Origin: Thalassotalea marina
GTDB lineage: Bacteria; Pseudomonadota; Gammaproteobacteria; Enterobacterales; Alteromonadaceae
Direction of reading: 5' to 3'
Length of the DNA: 64,000 nucleotides
Assembly (NCBI RefSeq): GCF_014656435.1
Contig: NZ_BNCK01000008.1
Coordinates: 186,001-250,000 of the forward strand
How positions within the stretch are numbered: position 1 is the first letter of the stretch; each line of letters starts with the position of its first letter. Positions 27,439 through 36,199 of the stretch are shown piece after piece. The position numbers were made by a program, and so were the translations under genes. The notes beneath the pieces are model-generated. The model saw only the letters and a program-made list of their open reading frames with translations. It ran no database searches and was not told the origin of the DNA.

Positions 27439-28175
27439 TGACTCAAATAGAAGTTTGTTTAGATAGCAATGACCTCGCGAAATTGGAGCAAAATGTTAAC
27501 GTTTCTTACAATGCTGGTGCTGACCGAATAGAACTTTGTTATGACCTTTCCTCAGGTGGTTTAACGCCTAGTCAACAAGCAATCTCAATTGCACGTCAGG
27601 CATTTCGACAAAGAGCTGGTTTATTAGTGATGATTCGGCCGAGAGCAGGTGACTTCGTCTATTCTGCTGAAGAACTATTAGTGATGAAAAGACAAATTGA
27701 AGTTGCCGCTCAGTTAGGTGTTAATGGCGTAGTTTTTGGCACCTTAACTCGTCAAAATGCCCTTGATGAAGTGGTGTTACAAGCATTGATGCCACTATGT
27801 CATTCCTTAAATTTGCACGTTACTTTTCATCGTGCTTTCGATCAGCTTTCAAACAAAGCGACAGCGTTAGCTGAGCTTGTAAGCTATGGCGTAAACAGAG
27901 TGTTAAGCAATGGCACGCCTTGGGGAGCTGACTTAGGGGCTGTAGATGGCATTTCAACGTTAAAAAATATCATCCGCTGGGCTGATAACGCTATAGAGTT
28001 AGTGGTTGGCGGCGGTGTTAATCCAGACAATATACAGCAATTGCATCATCACCTTATCGGGAGATCAGCTGGTAAAGCAGCGCGGGTGTCTTTCCATGCT
28101 AATAGTGGCGTTATGCAAAATGATGTCGTCGATGGCACAAAACTACATGAAATGAGAAACCATGTGTTGTCATGA
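27438..28175 (+). CDS. cutC: CutC family protein
   Basis: The 245-residue protein matches CutC throughout: IEVCLDSNDL at the start, AGADRIELCYDLSSGGLTPS, MIRPRAGDFVYSAEE, GVVFGTLTRQ, TFHRAFDQ and VVGGGVNPDNI. CutC is a TIM-barrel family first linked to copper tolerance in E. coli, a role since doubted. The GTG start shares one base with the stop of the endoglycosidase gene (TAGTG), so translation is coupled. That and its place between a glycan-cleaving enzyme and beta-mannosidase point to a role in glycan use, which is inference. No signal peptide is present, so it acts in the cytoplasm. Confidence 0.93.
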   Translation: MTQIEVCLDSNDLAKLEQNVNVSYNAGADRIELCYDLSSGGLTPSQQAISIARQAFRQRAGLLVMIRPRAGDFVYSAEELLVMKRQIEVAAQLGVNGVVFGTLTRQNALDEVVLQALMPLCHSLNLHVTFHRAFDQLSNKATALAELVSYGVNRVLSNGTPWGADLGAVDGISTLKNIIRWADNAIELVVGGGVNPDNIQQLHHHLIGRSAGKAARVSFHANSGVMQNDVVDGTKLHEMRNHVLS

Positions 28176-28256
28176 TGAATGATTTGAGTGAGTCTTTGCC
28201 TTTACGTGCTTCACTGTAGGGCTTATCCAAAAAATATTGAGTTAATTAGTTAATTT

Positions 28257-30788
28257 ATGTTTGTATCAGAAGAAGTAAGTAGACAAGAAACCAAACACGT
28301 CGACCTAAATGGTTACTGGCAATTTAGAAAGTCAGGGGATGACCAATGGGCAGATGCGACAGTGCCTGGATGTAACTTTACTGATTTACTTGATATTGGT
28401 GTGATTGACGACCCATTTTACAGAAAAAACGAAAATTCATTGCAGTGGATTGAACATTGTGACTGGGAATATAAAAAAGTATTCCATGTTAATCATGATG
28501 ACTTGAACGCAGCTGAAGTGCTGTTAAATTTTGATGGCTTAGACACCTATTGTGATGTGTACTTAAACAAGACGCTTATTCACCAAAACGAAAATATGTT
28601 TGTTGGCGCTAAAGTTCGCTGTTTACACGCTCTTGTTTTGGGCGAAAATGAGCTATTGGTCAAATTTAGATCGCCGATAAATGAGGTGATGGCTAAGCAC
28701 AAGGCGAAGGGGTTTACTTACCCAGCAGAAAACGATAAATCTGAAGAACGGCTGAGCGTTTATTCACGTAAAGCACCTTATCAGTATGGCTGGGATTGGG
28801 GGCCACGTTTTGTCACTTCAGGTATATGGCGCGATGTCAGTATTGATTTTTTAGCGCAATCACATATTTGTGACATATATATACAACAAGTTTTCCTGGA
28901 TGATGCGAAAGCGCAATTAGTTGTTAATGTGACGCTCAATGCCATTGATCGTTTTTCCGGACAACTAGTGATTGTCTGTGATTCAATACCTGAGTTGACT
29001 ATACCTGTTGCTGTGGCAATGGAAGCTGGCGAAAAGACTTACGCCATTCCTATCACCATTATTAACCCAAAACGCTGGTGGCCAGCAGGTTTAGGTGATG
29101 CACATTTATATGCGCTAAATATCTCACTTTATCAAGGGCTGCGGTGCATTTCACACCAAGAAAGAAAAGTGGGTCTACGCACCATTGAAGTGATCAATGA
29201 AAAGGATGACATAGGCGAGTCTTTTTTTGTCAAAATTAACGGTTATCCAACTTTCATGAAAGGCGCGAATTATATCCCTTCGGACAGTTTTCCTAGTCGT
29301 GTTACTAGTGAAAAATACAAAAAAGTGTTTGAAGATGCGGTAGCTGCCAACATGAATATGTTACGAGTTTGGGGAGGTGGTATTTATGAGGCGGACGAGT
29401 TTTACCAACTAGCTGACGAGTACGGCATACTTATTTGGCAAGATTTTATGTTTGCCTGCAGTTTGTACCCCGCCGACGAAGCCTTTCTTGAGAATGTTAG
29501 AGCAGAAGTGATATACAACGTCAAACGATTAAGAAACCATGCTTGTTTGGTCTTATGGTGTGGTAACAATGAAACAGAAATGGGCATTAAATTTTGGAAC
29601 TGGCCGCAAACATTTAATTATTCTGATGAAATTTACAAGCAGTTAAAACAAGAATACGAACTGTTATTTAAATCTGTATTGCCTGCCTTAGTTGAACAGT
29701 TGGATCCCGAGCGCTTTTATTTTTCTTCTTCGCCAATTGGTTTTTGGGAAATTAAAGCAGATGATAACAAAGGGGATAACCATTATTGGGGCGTTTGGCA
29801 TGGTGAACAGCCCTTTAGCGAGTTTAAAAATCGCATTCCACGTTTTATGAGTGAATTTGGTTTTCAGTCTTTTCCCTTGTTATCTTCAGTGTGTCAGTAC
29901 AGCGAACAACGTGACTTACACATTGAATCTGATGTAATGAAGCTGCATCAAAAACATCCACGTGGCAACGCTCTGATCAGCAGTTATATGGAAAGTGAGT
30001 ATAAAAAGCCAAAAGATTTTGAGAGCTTTTTGTATGTCAGCCAAGTACAGCAAGCGTTAGGCATGAAAATAGCGTTTGAAGCGCATCGCAGTGCTATGCC
30101 ATTTTGTATGGGGTCTTTATATTGGCAGTTTAACGACTGTTGGCCTGTTGCTTCTTGGTCGGGCATTGATTACTACGGAAAGTGGAAAGCGATGCATTAT
30201 CAGGTTAAAAGATCATTTGAGCCTGTTGCTGTTTTTATTGATGAAAGGGATCAAAATATTAGGTTAAACCTAGTTTCAGATAATCTTGCAACCAAAAGCT
30301 ACCAGCTACAGGTGACCTTGGCGAGTTTTAGGGGAGAAGTATTATGGTCTCAACAACAAATTGTCGAGCTTTTGGGATCAAGCTCAAGGTATGTTGAACT
30401 TTCTTTGAATCACGTGCTTAAAAACGCTGACAAATCATCGGTTGTTTTAACGGCGTCATTGTTTGAAATTGAAAATACGTTACCAATTAGCACGGCACTT
30501 CATTATTTCGTGCCCACCAAAGATCTAGCATTAGAATCACCGACAATGAATATACGTTCGGAAATATCAGATGGGTTGCTTGTAGTTTCATTAAAATCAG
30601 ATACGCTAGCTCGGCAAGTATACGTTGAAGCTCCAGTAGCCAAAGAAAACTTTTCTGATAACTTTTTTGATTTAGTCGCAAATCAGGAAAAGGTGATCAC
30701 TTTGTCTATTGAGCAGATCCCAGTTTCATGTCGTTCAACACTATTATCCGGCATTAAAGTGGTTTCAATGATAGATAGTCATTTGTAG
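28257..30788 (+). CDS. Beta-mannosidase, GH2 family
   Basis: The 843-residue protein has the GH2 layout: N-terminal jelly-roll (VDLNGYWQFRKSG, VPGCNFTDLLD), immunoglobulin-like domain, then the TIM barrel. The acid/base is E439 in WCGNNETEMG and the nucleophile E533 in RFMSEFGFQSFP. SVYSRKAPYQYGWDWGPRFV, MNMLRVWGGGIYE and FACSLYPAD are typical of beta-mannosidases rather than beta-galactosidases. No signal peptide is present, so it should act in the cytoplasm on imported oligosaccharide, such as Man-beta-1,4-GlcNAc. The ribosome binding site is weak. It lies 81 bp after cutC. Confidence 0.94.
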   Translation: MFVSEEVSRQETKHVDLNGYWQFRKSGDDQWADATVPGCNFTDLLDIGVIDDPFYRKNENSLQWIEHCDWEYKKVFHVNHDDLNAAEVLLNFDGLDTYCDVYLNKTLIHQNENMFVGAKVRCLHALVLGENELLVKFRSPINEVMAKHKAKGFTYPAENDKSEERLSVYSRKAPYQYGWDWGPRFVTSGIWRDVSIDFLAQSHICDIYIQQVFLDDAKAQLVVNVTLNAIDRFSGQLVIVCDSIPELTIPVAVAMEAGEKTYAIPITIINPKRWWPAGLGDAHLYALNISLYQGLRCISHQERKVGLRTIEVINEKDDIGESFFVKINGYPTFMKGANYIPSDSFPSRVTSEKYKKVFEDAVAANMNMLRVWGGGIYEADEFYQLADEYGILIWQDFMFACSLYPADEAFLENVRAEVIYNVKRLRNHACLVLWCGNNETEMGIKFWNWPQTFNYSDEIYKQLKQEYELLFKSVLPALVEQLDPERFYFSSSPIGFWEIKADDNKGDNHYWGVWHGEQPFSEFKNRIPRFMSEFGFQSFPLLSSVCQYSEQRDLHIESDVMKLHQKHPRGNALISSYMESEYKKPKDFESFLYVSQVQQALGMKIAFEAHRSAMPFCMGSLYWQFNDCWPVASWSGIDYYGKWKAMHYQVKRSFEPVAVFIDERDQNIRLNLVSDNLATKSYQLQVTLASFRGEVLWSQQQIVELLGSSSRYVELSLNHVLKNADKSSVVLTASLFEIENTLPISTALHYFVPTKDLALESPTMNIRSEISDGLLVVSLKSDTLARQVYVEAPVAKENFSDNFFDLVANQEKVITLSIEQIPVSCRSTLLSGIKVVSMIDSHL

Positions 30789-30803
30789 TGTTGGAGACTA
30801 GTT

Positions 30804-32594
30804 TTGAATTTACACCTAATAGATATTCTTATCATCATAGGTTATTTGCTTGGCACGATAGCGATTGGTTTTTATTTGTCTAAAAAGGCAAGTAAAAGTA
30901 TCAATGCTTATTTCCTCGGGGGTAAGAAGATTTCTTGGTGGGTGTTAGGTGTATCAAATGCATCGGGTATGTTTGATATTGCTGGCACGATGTGGTTGGT
31001 GTCGATGTGTTTCGTCTATGGGATGAAAAGTGCTTGGTTACCTTGGGTATGGCCTATTTTTAATCAAGTATTTTTAATGGTGTATTTGTCGGCCTGGTTA
31101 AGGCGCTCCAATGTGATGACGGGAGCTGAATGGTTACGTACACGTTTTGGAGATGGTCGAGGCACTGAATTATGCCATATTGCTGTTGTATTTTTCGCTG
31201 TAGTAAGTGCTATCGGCTTCATTTCGTATGCATTTATCGGTATTGGCAAATTTGCTGTTGTCTTTTTTCCATGGGATTTATCACCCAATACGTACGCATT
31301 ATTGATATTTTTCTTTACCACCTTATATGTGGTGAAAGGTGGAATGTATAGCGTTGTTTTTACTGAGTTATTACAGTTTGTCATTATGACAATTGCCGCA
31401 ATATCAGTGGGTATAATTTCCATGAATATGGTGAGTGCAGAAGCGCTTGATGCGGTAACGCCTGACGGTTGGAATGAGCTGTTTTTTGGCTGGCAGCTAG
31501 AATTAGACTGGACGGGCGTCATTGACTCAGTCAATCAAAAAATTTATCAAGATGGCTTTGGCCTGTTTGGCTTTTTCTTCATGATGATGGTATTTAAAGG
31601 GGTACTGTCAAGTTTAGCGGGTCCTGTGCCAAATTATGACATGCAAAGAATACTGGCGACCAAAAGCCCAAAAGATGCTGCTAAAATGAGCGCAATAGTG
31701 TCTCTTGTTATGTTTTTTCCGCGCTACATGATGGTGGCAGGGTTATCAGTTTTAGCACTTGTATACATGGGACCTAAAATTCAAACCAACAATGCAATAT
31801 TTGATTTTGAACAAATTCTACCTTTCGCGATTAGTGAGTTAATGCCAGTTGGACTGGCAGGCTTGCTAATTGCGGGGCTACTGGCGGCTTTTATGTCAAC
31901 CTATGCTGCTGCAGTAAACGCAGCGCCAGCATACATTGTTAATGACATATATAAAAAGCATATTAATCCCAATGCCGATAATCGTACTTATATTCAGATG
32001 AGTTATCTGGTCACAACTTTATTAGTGGTTGTTGGCATTGGTGTCGGTTTGTTGATTTCGTCTATTAACGACATCATGCAGTGGATTTTTGGCGCTTTGT
32101 TTGGTGGATATGCCGCTGCTAATATCCTTAAATGGCATTGGTGGCGCTTTAATGCGTATGGTTATTTTTATGGTTTAGTAGCAGGCCTGTTGGCTGCACT
32201 ATTATTGCCTTTATTGTTTCCTGAGCTGCAACCACTTTATGCGTTTCCATTTTTGTTCTTAGCGGGCCTTATAGGCTCAATTTCAGGTACCTTGTTAACA
32301 CCCGCAGAAAAGGATGAAGTGTTGATAGCATTTTATCAACAAGTTAGGCCGTGGGGCTGGTGGTCACCCATTCGTAAAAAAGTTAAACAGCGTAATCCTA
32401 CTTTTGTGCAAAAAAGCCATTTTCAACGTGATGTTAGTAATGTAGTTGTCGGTATTGTCTGGCAATTAACACTTGTCGTTATTCCCATCTATCTGGTTAT
32501 TAGAGAGTTTCATGCTATGTCGATTGCGATATCTTTGTTGGCATTTACTTCATTTATCTTGAAAAAAAATTGGTACGACAAATTAGAAAATTGA
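30804..32594 (+). CDS. Sodium:solute symporter (SSS) family transporter
   Basis: The 596-residue inner-membrane protein has about 13 hydrophobic segments and the SSS pattern (YFLGGKKISWWVLGVSNASG near the start, then GLLIAGLLAAFMSTYAAAVNAAPAYIVNDIY in the middle). It would use the sodium gradient to import a small sugar or derivative. The start is TTG at 30804 with GGAG seven bases upstream. It lies 15 bp after the beta-mannosidase gene, so the two are co-transcribed, and the likely substrate is what that enzyme cleaves or the products of the secreted enzymes. The cargo is inferred from context; SSS members also carry amino acids and vitamins. Confidence 0.9.
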   Translation: MNLHLIDILIIIGYLLGTIAIGFYLSKKASKSINAYFLGGKKISWWVLGVSNASGMFDIAGTMWLVSMCFVYGMKSAWLPWVWPIFNQVFLMVYLSAWLRRSNVMTGAEWLRTRFGDGRGTELCHIAVVFFAVVSAIGFISYAFIGIGKFAVVFFPWDLSPNTYALLIFFFTTLYVVKGGMYSVVFTELLQFVIMTIAAISVGIISMNMVSAEALDAVTPDGWNELFFGWQLELDWTGVIDSVNQKIYQDGFGLFGFFFMMMVFKGVLSSLAGPVPNYDMQRILATKSPKDAAKMSAIVSLVMFFPRYMMVAGLSVLALVYMGPKIQTNNAIFDFEQILPFAISELMPVGLAGLLIAGLLAAFMSTYAAAVNAAPAYIVNDIYKKHINPNADNRTYIQMSYLVTTLLVVVGIGVGLLISSINDIMQWIFGALFGGYAAANILKWHWWRFNAYGYFYGLVAGLLAALLLPLLFPELQPLYAFPFLFLAGLIGSISGTLLTPAEKDEVLIAFYQQVRPWGWWSPIRKKVKQRNPTFVQKSHFQRDVSNVVVGIVWQLTLVVIPIYLVIREFHAMSIAISLLAFTSFILKKNWYDKLEN

Positions 32595-32703
32595 GCGCAG
32601 TAGTAACTTTAAGAGAGTGCTCAAAAATAATCTCTATAGAAGAGTTGACTAGTAAATGTATTAGCGAGTTGATTTTAATGATAAACATAGAAGTGAGAAA
32701 AGA

Positions 32704-33570
32704 GTGACCGATATAATATTTGCTGGCGTTGATGGTGGTGCAACTAATTGCCGTGTACGTATTGAAAACGACCGAGGTGAGCTGCTTGGCTTAGGGTATG
32801 GTGGAACAGCTAACCCTTCTCATGGCGTTAAAACAGTTACTGATTCTATTATGATGGCAGTTACGGAGGCAATGAGGAATGCTGACTTACCATCACATCG
32901 TATTTCTTCGTTAGTTGTTGGCGCAGGTTTGGCTGGCTTACATTTACCAAAATATCAAGTATTGATGGATAGTTGGGTACACCCCTTTAAATCTTTGGTG
33001 TTAACAGATGACTTAACTACCGCTTTATATGGTGCACATGCAGGTGAAGACGGTGCCTTGATAATTGCCGGAACGGGTTTTAGTGCTAAAGCTATGGTGC
33101 AAGGGAATGAGACATTAATTGGAGGACAAGGCTTTTTAATGGGGGATTATTGCAGTGGCGCATGGCTTGGTTTTCAAGCAGTACAAAAAGTGATTTTGGC
33201 ACAAGATGGTTTATCTGCCCCCACCTTGTTAACAGAGTTAATTCAAGAACACCTTGGATCGCCACAAATTGCTGAACACTTAATTGGCGCTAAAGCGGTT
33301 GAATACGGTAGGATGGCGCCATTGGTATTTCTAGCTGCGTCTTCTGGCGATCAAATCGCAAATAGAATACTTGATAAGAGTGCTTCCTTTATTGATAAAG
33401 TAGCTGAGAAATTACTAGCAACGAACCCACCACGTTTATCCATTACAGGTGGTGTTGCAGAGCAAATTACAACAAGGCTCGCACCAACGACTATACAGCA
33501 ACTAAAGCCGATGAGGCTCTGTGCAGAGCAAGGGGCTATTTGTTTTATGAAAACTCAGCTTGGTCAGTAA
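32704..33570 (+). CDS. BadF/BadG-type amino-sugar kinase (GlcNAc or GlcN kinase)
   Basis: The 288-residue protein is an ASKHA-fold kinase of the BadF/BadG/BcrA/BcrD family. The phosphate-1 loop is FAGVDGGATNCRV near residue 10; the later IIAGTGFSAKAM is the phosphate-2-like loop, and YCSGAWLGFQAVQKVILAQD follows. It resembles eukaryotic NAGK and the glucosamine kinase GspK of Vibrio cholerae, so GlcNAc and GlcN are both possible substrates. In this operon, GlcNAc freed by the aspartylglucosaminidase and beta-mannosidase is the better guess. The start is GTG at 32704. No nagA or nagB is present in the window, so later steps lie elsewhere. Confidence 0.85.
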   Translation: MTDIIFAGVDGGATNCRVRIENDRGELLGLGYGGTANPSHGVKTVTDSIMMAVTEAMRNADLPSHRISSLVVGAGLAGLHLPKYQVLMDSWVHPFKSLVLTDDLTTALYGAHAGEDGALIIAGTGFSAKAMVQGNETLIGGQGFLMGDYCSGAWLGFQAVQKVILAQDGLSAPTLLTELIQEHLGSPQIAEHLIGAKAVEYGRMAPLVFLAASSGDQIANRILDKSASFIDKVAEKLLATNPPRLSITGGVAEQITTRLAPTTIQQLKPMRLCAEQGAICFMKTQLGQ

Positions 33571-33608
33571 AATTGCTTAGATAACAATAAAATTCAGGGA
33601 GTTAATAT

Positions 33609-34598
33609 ATGAATAGCAAAAGACAATTTTTAAAGTTCTCACTTTTTTCAACGGCGGTAGCTTCAAGCGTTACTTCCTTTACGGGTGCGGTGGCTGCTAC
33701 TCGCAAGTCAGGTAATAAACCAAATAAACCTATCGTTATTTCTACCTGGCAACATGGTATTGCAGCAAACAAACAGGCATGGACGGTGTTGGAAGAAAAC
33801 GGTAAGGCAATAGATGCAGTAGAGTCAGGTGTTCGTGTTCCTGAAGCAGATCCAAACGTGATGACTGTAGGTTATGGAGGATATCCCGATAGAGAAGGAC
33901 ACGTCACGCTTGATGCTTGCATCATGGATGAAAACCAAAATTGTGGCTCGGTTGCGTATTTAAAACACATAAAACACCCGATTTCGGTAGCAAGACTTGT
34001 TATGGATAAAACGCCACATGTTATGCTCGCTGGCCAAGGAGCTTTAGATTTTGCTTTGTCACAAGGATTTAAAAAAGAAAACTTACTAACAGATAAGGCA
34101 GAACGAGCTTGGAAAGAGTGGCTTAAAGAATCAAAATATGCGCCAGTAATCAATATAGAAAATCACGACACCATTGGTATGTTAGCGTTAGATAAACATG
34201 GCGATTTATCTGGGGCTTGTACTACTAGCGGCGCTGCTTTTAAAATGGCGGGGCGAATTGGGGACTCTCCTATTATCGGTGCCGGCCTATATGTTGATAA
34301 CGAAGTAGGGGCTGCTACCGCGACAGGTATGGGCGAGTTAATGATTAAAACGGTTGGCTGTCATTTAGTTGTAGAGATGATGAGACAAGGGTTGAGCCCG
34401 CAACAGGCTTGTCAAAAAGCGGTTGAAAGAATAGCGACGAAGCTGGGTGATTATAAGTCATTTCAAGTTGGCTTTATCGCGCTAAACAAACAAGGAGAGT
34501 ACGGCTCTTATTGTATTCAACCGGGGTTTGATTATGCCGTGACGGATGTTAAAGGCACCACGTTAATTGATGCGCCAAGTATTCTTGCTTCTTCCTGA
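33609..34598 (+). CDS. N4-(beta-N-acetylglucosaminyl)-L-asparaginase (aspartylglucosaminidase)
   Basis: This Ntn-hydrolase cleaves the bond between GlcNAc and asparagine. The 329-residue protein has the self-processing site HDTIGM: cleavage before T188 would give alpha and beta chains with T188 as nucleophile. Other family stretches are ISTWQHGIAANKQAW, VGYGGYPDREGHVTLDACIM and GAATATGMGELM. The N-terminus (SKRQFLKFSLFSTAVA) looks like a Tat signal with KR instead of RR, or a Sec signal, so the enzyme is exported. A GGGAG site precedes the ATG. It is the last gene of the operon and removes what GH85 leaves on asparagine. Confidence 0.93.
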   Translation: MNSKRQFLKFSLFSTAVASSVTSFTGAVAATRKSGNKPNKPIVISTWQHGIAANKQAWTVLEENGKAIDAVESGVRVPEADPNVMTVGYGGYPDREGHVTLDACIMDENQNCGSVAYLKHIKHPISVARLVMDKTPHVMLAGQGALDFALSQGFKKENLLTDKAERAWKEWLKESKYAPVINIENHDTIGMLALDKHGDLSGACTTSGAAFKMAGRIGDSPIIGAGLYVDNEVGAATATGMGELMIKTVGCHLVVEMMRQGLSPQQACQKAVERIATKLGDYKSFQVGFIALNKQGEYGSYCIQPGFDYAVTDVKGTTLIDAPSILASS

Positions 34599-34634
34599 CA
34601 TTAGTTGGGCATGTAACTTATGTTAGTTTTGTAT

Positions 34635-34666
34635 AGAAAAGGCGAGCTTGTTAGCTCGCCTTTTCT
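34635..34666. terminator. Bidirectional terminator closing the glycan operon
   Basis: AGAAAAGGCGAGCT pairs with AGCTCGCCTTTTCT (14 bp) around a four-base loop. It lies between the convergent aspartylglucosaminidase and ycgB genes and overlaps the last codons of ycgB. Confidence 0.9.
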
Positions 34667-36171
34667 GTATTGACTTCAGGGATAGGGCATTGTGCAATGA
34701 TTACGGGTTTACCCTCATCATTATCTTCAACAAGTTTGACATCAAATTGCCACAAATAATAAAGATGTTTCAAAACTTCATGTTTTGAGTCGGCAAGTGG
34801 TATTTCATTATGCCTTGTATATTTTAGTGTTAATGAACGATCACCTTGGATATCAGCATTAATCACTTGGATGTTCGGTTCAAGGTTACTTAAGTTATAT
34901 TGATTTGATAATGCTGCACGTATGCTGTGATAACCTGCTTCATTATGTATAGCTGATATTTCGATGAAGTTTTCTTTATCATCGTCATGAATGTGAAATA
35001 GTTTAAAATCGCGCATCAACTTAGGTGATAAAAACTGACTGATAAAACTTTCGTCTTTAAAGTTTTCCATGGCAAAGTGAACTGTGTCTAGCCAATCTTT
35101 ACCTGCAATTTCTGGAAACCACTTTTTGTCCTCTTCGGTCGGTTCTTGGCAAATTCGTTTAATGTCCATAAACATGTTAAAGCCCAACGCATAAGGATTA
35201 ATACCTGAATAATACGGGCTATTGTATTCGGGTTGTGCGACAACATTGGTATGACTATGCAAAAACTCCATCATAAAGTTGTCGCTGACTAAGCCTTCGT
35301 CATACAGGTGATTTAATATGGTGTAATGCCAAAAACAAGCCCAACCCTCGTTCATTACTTGGGTTTGCTTTTGCGGGTAAAAATATTGAGAAATTTTTCG
35401 AACAATTCGAACGATTTCACGTTGCCATGGTTTTAATAACGGCGCGTTTTTTTCAATGAAATATAAAATGTTTTCTTGTGGCTCAGAAGGAAAGTTTAGC
35501 GTCTCTGTTTTGGTTTTTTTCACCGCTTCAGGCAGGGTTCTCCATAACATGTTCACTTGAGACTGCATATACTCAGCACGCAATTTCTGCCTTTTTTTCT
35601 CTTCGGTCATTGACACTTTTTGTGGGCGTTTATAGCGATCAACACCATGCGCCATCAAGGCATGACACGCATCTAAACAGGCTTCAACTTCATCTACGCC
35701 ATATTTGTTTTCACACTCTGCAATATAGTTTTTGGCAAATAAAAGGTAATCAATAATCGAACTGGCATCAGTCCATGATTGAAATAAATAATTTCCCTTA
35801 AAAAAACTATTATGGCCATAACAGGCGTGAGCCATCACTAAAGCCTGCATAGTGATAGAATTTTCTTCCATTAAATATGAGATACAAGGATCTGAATTAA
35901 TCACAATCTCATAAGCTAAGCCCATTTGTCCGCGCTTATATGTCTGTTCGGTTTGAATGAATTTTTTGCCAAAAGTCCAGTGGTTATAGCCTATTGGCAT
36001 ACCGACACTGGCGTAAGCATCCATCATTTGTTCAGCAGTAATAACTTCAATTTGGTTTTTATAGGTATCTAAACGATAGTGCTCTGCCACACGAGCAATT
36101 TCTGCTTGGTATTGTTCAAGCAGTTCAAACGTCCAGTCTGGTCCATCTGCTAGCTTCTTACGTCGAGGCAT
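34651..36171 (-). CDS. ycgB: SpoVR family protein (YcgB)
   Basis: The 506-residue protein matches the YcgB/SpoVR family (PDWTFELLEQYQAEIARVAE at the start; MNEGWACFWHYTILNHLYDEG and ALGFNMFMDIKRICQEPTEE in the middle). The family was named for a Bacillus spore-cortex gene, but gammaproteobacteria do not sporulate, and its biochemical role is unknown. It is the last gene of a yeaG-yeaH-ycgB unit, 28 bp after yeaH. The same trio occurs as a unit in many proteobacteria and is linked to stationary phase and nitrogen stress in E. coli, where ycgB itself lies apart. Confidence 0.93.
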   Translation of the reverse strand: MPRRKKLADGPDWTFELLEQYQAEIARVAEHYRLDTYKNQIEVITAEQMMDAYASVGMPIGYNHWTFGKKFIQTEQTYKRGQMGLAYEIVINSDPCISYLMEENSITMQALVMAHACYGHNSFFKGNYLFQSWTDASSIIDYLLFAKNYIAECENKYGVDEVEACLDACHALMAHGVDRYKRPQKVSMTEEKKRQKLRAEYMQSQVNMLWRTLPEAVKKTKTETLNFPSEPQENILYFIEKNAPLLKPWQREIVRIVRKISQYFYPQKQTQVMNEGWACFWHYTILNHLYDEGLVSDNFMMEFLHSHTNVVAQPEYNSPYYSGINPYALGFNMFMDIKRICQEPTEEDKKWFPEIAGKDWLDTVHFAMENFKDESFISQFLSPKLMRDFKLFHIHDDDKENFIEISAIHNEAGYHSIRAALSNQYNLSNLEPNIQVINADIQGDRSLTLKYTRHNEIPLADSKHEVLKHLYYLWQFDVKLVEDNDEGKPVIIAQCPIPEVNTEKAS

Positions 36172-36199
36172 AAAATTCTCCTGTTAAAAACCTAAATGG

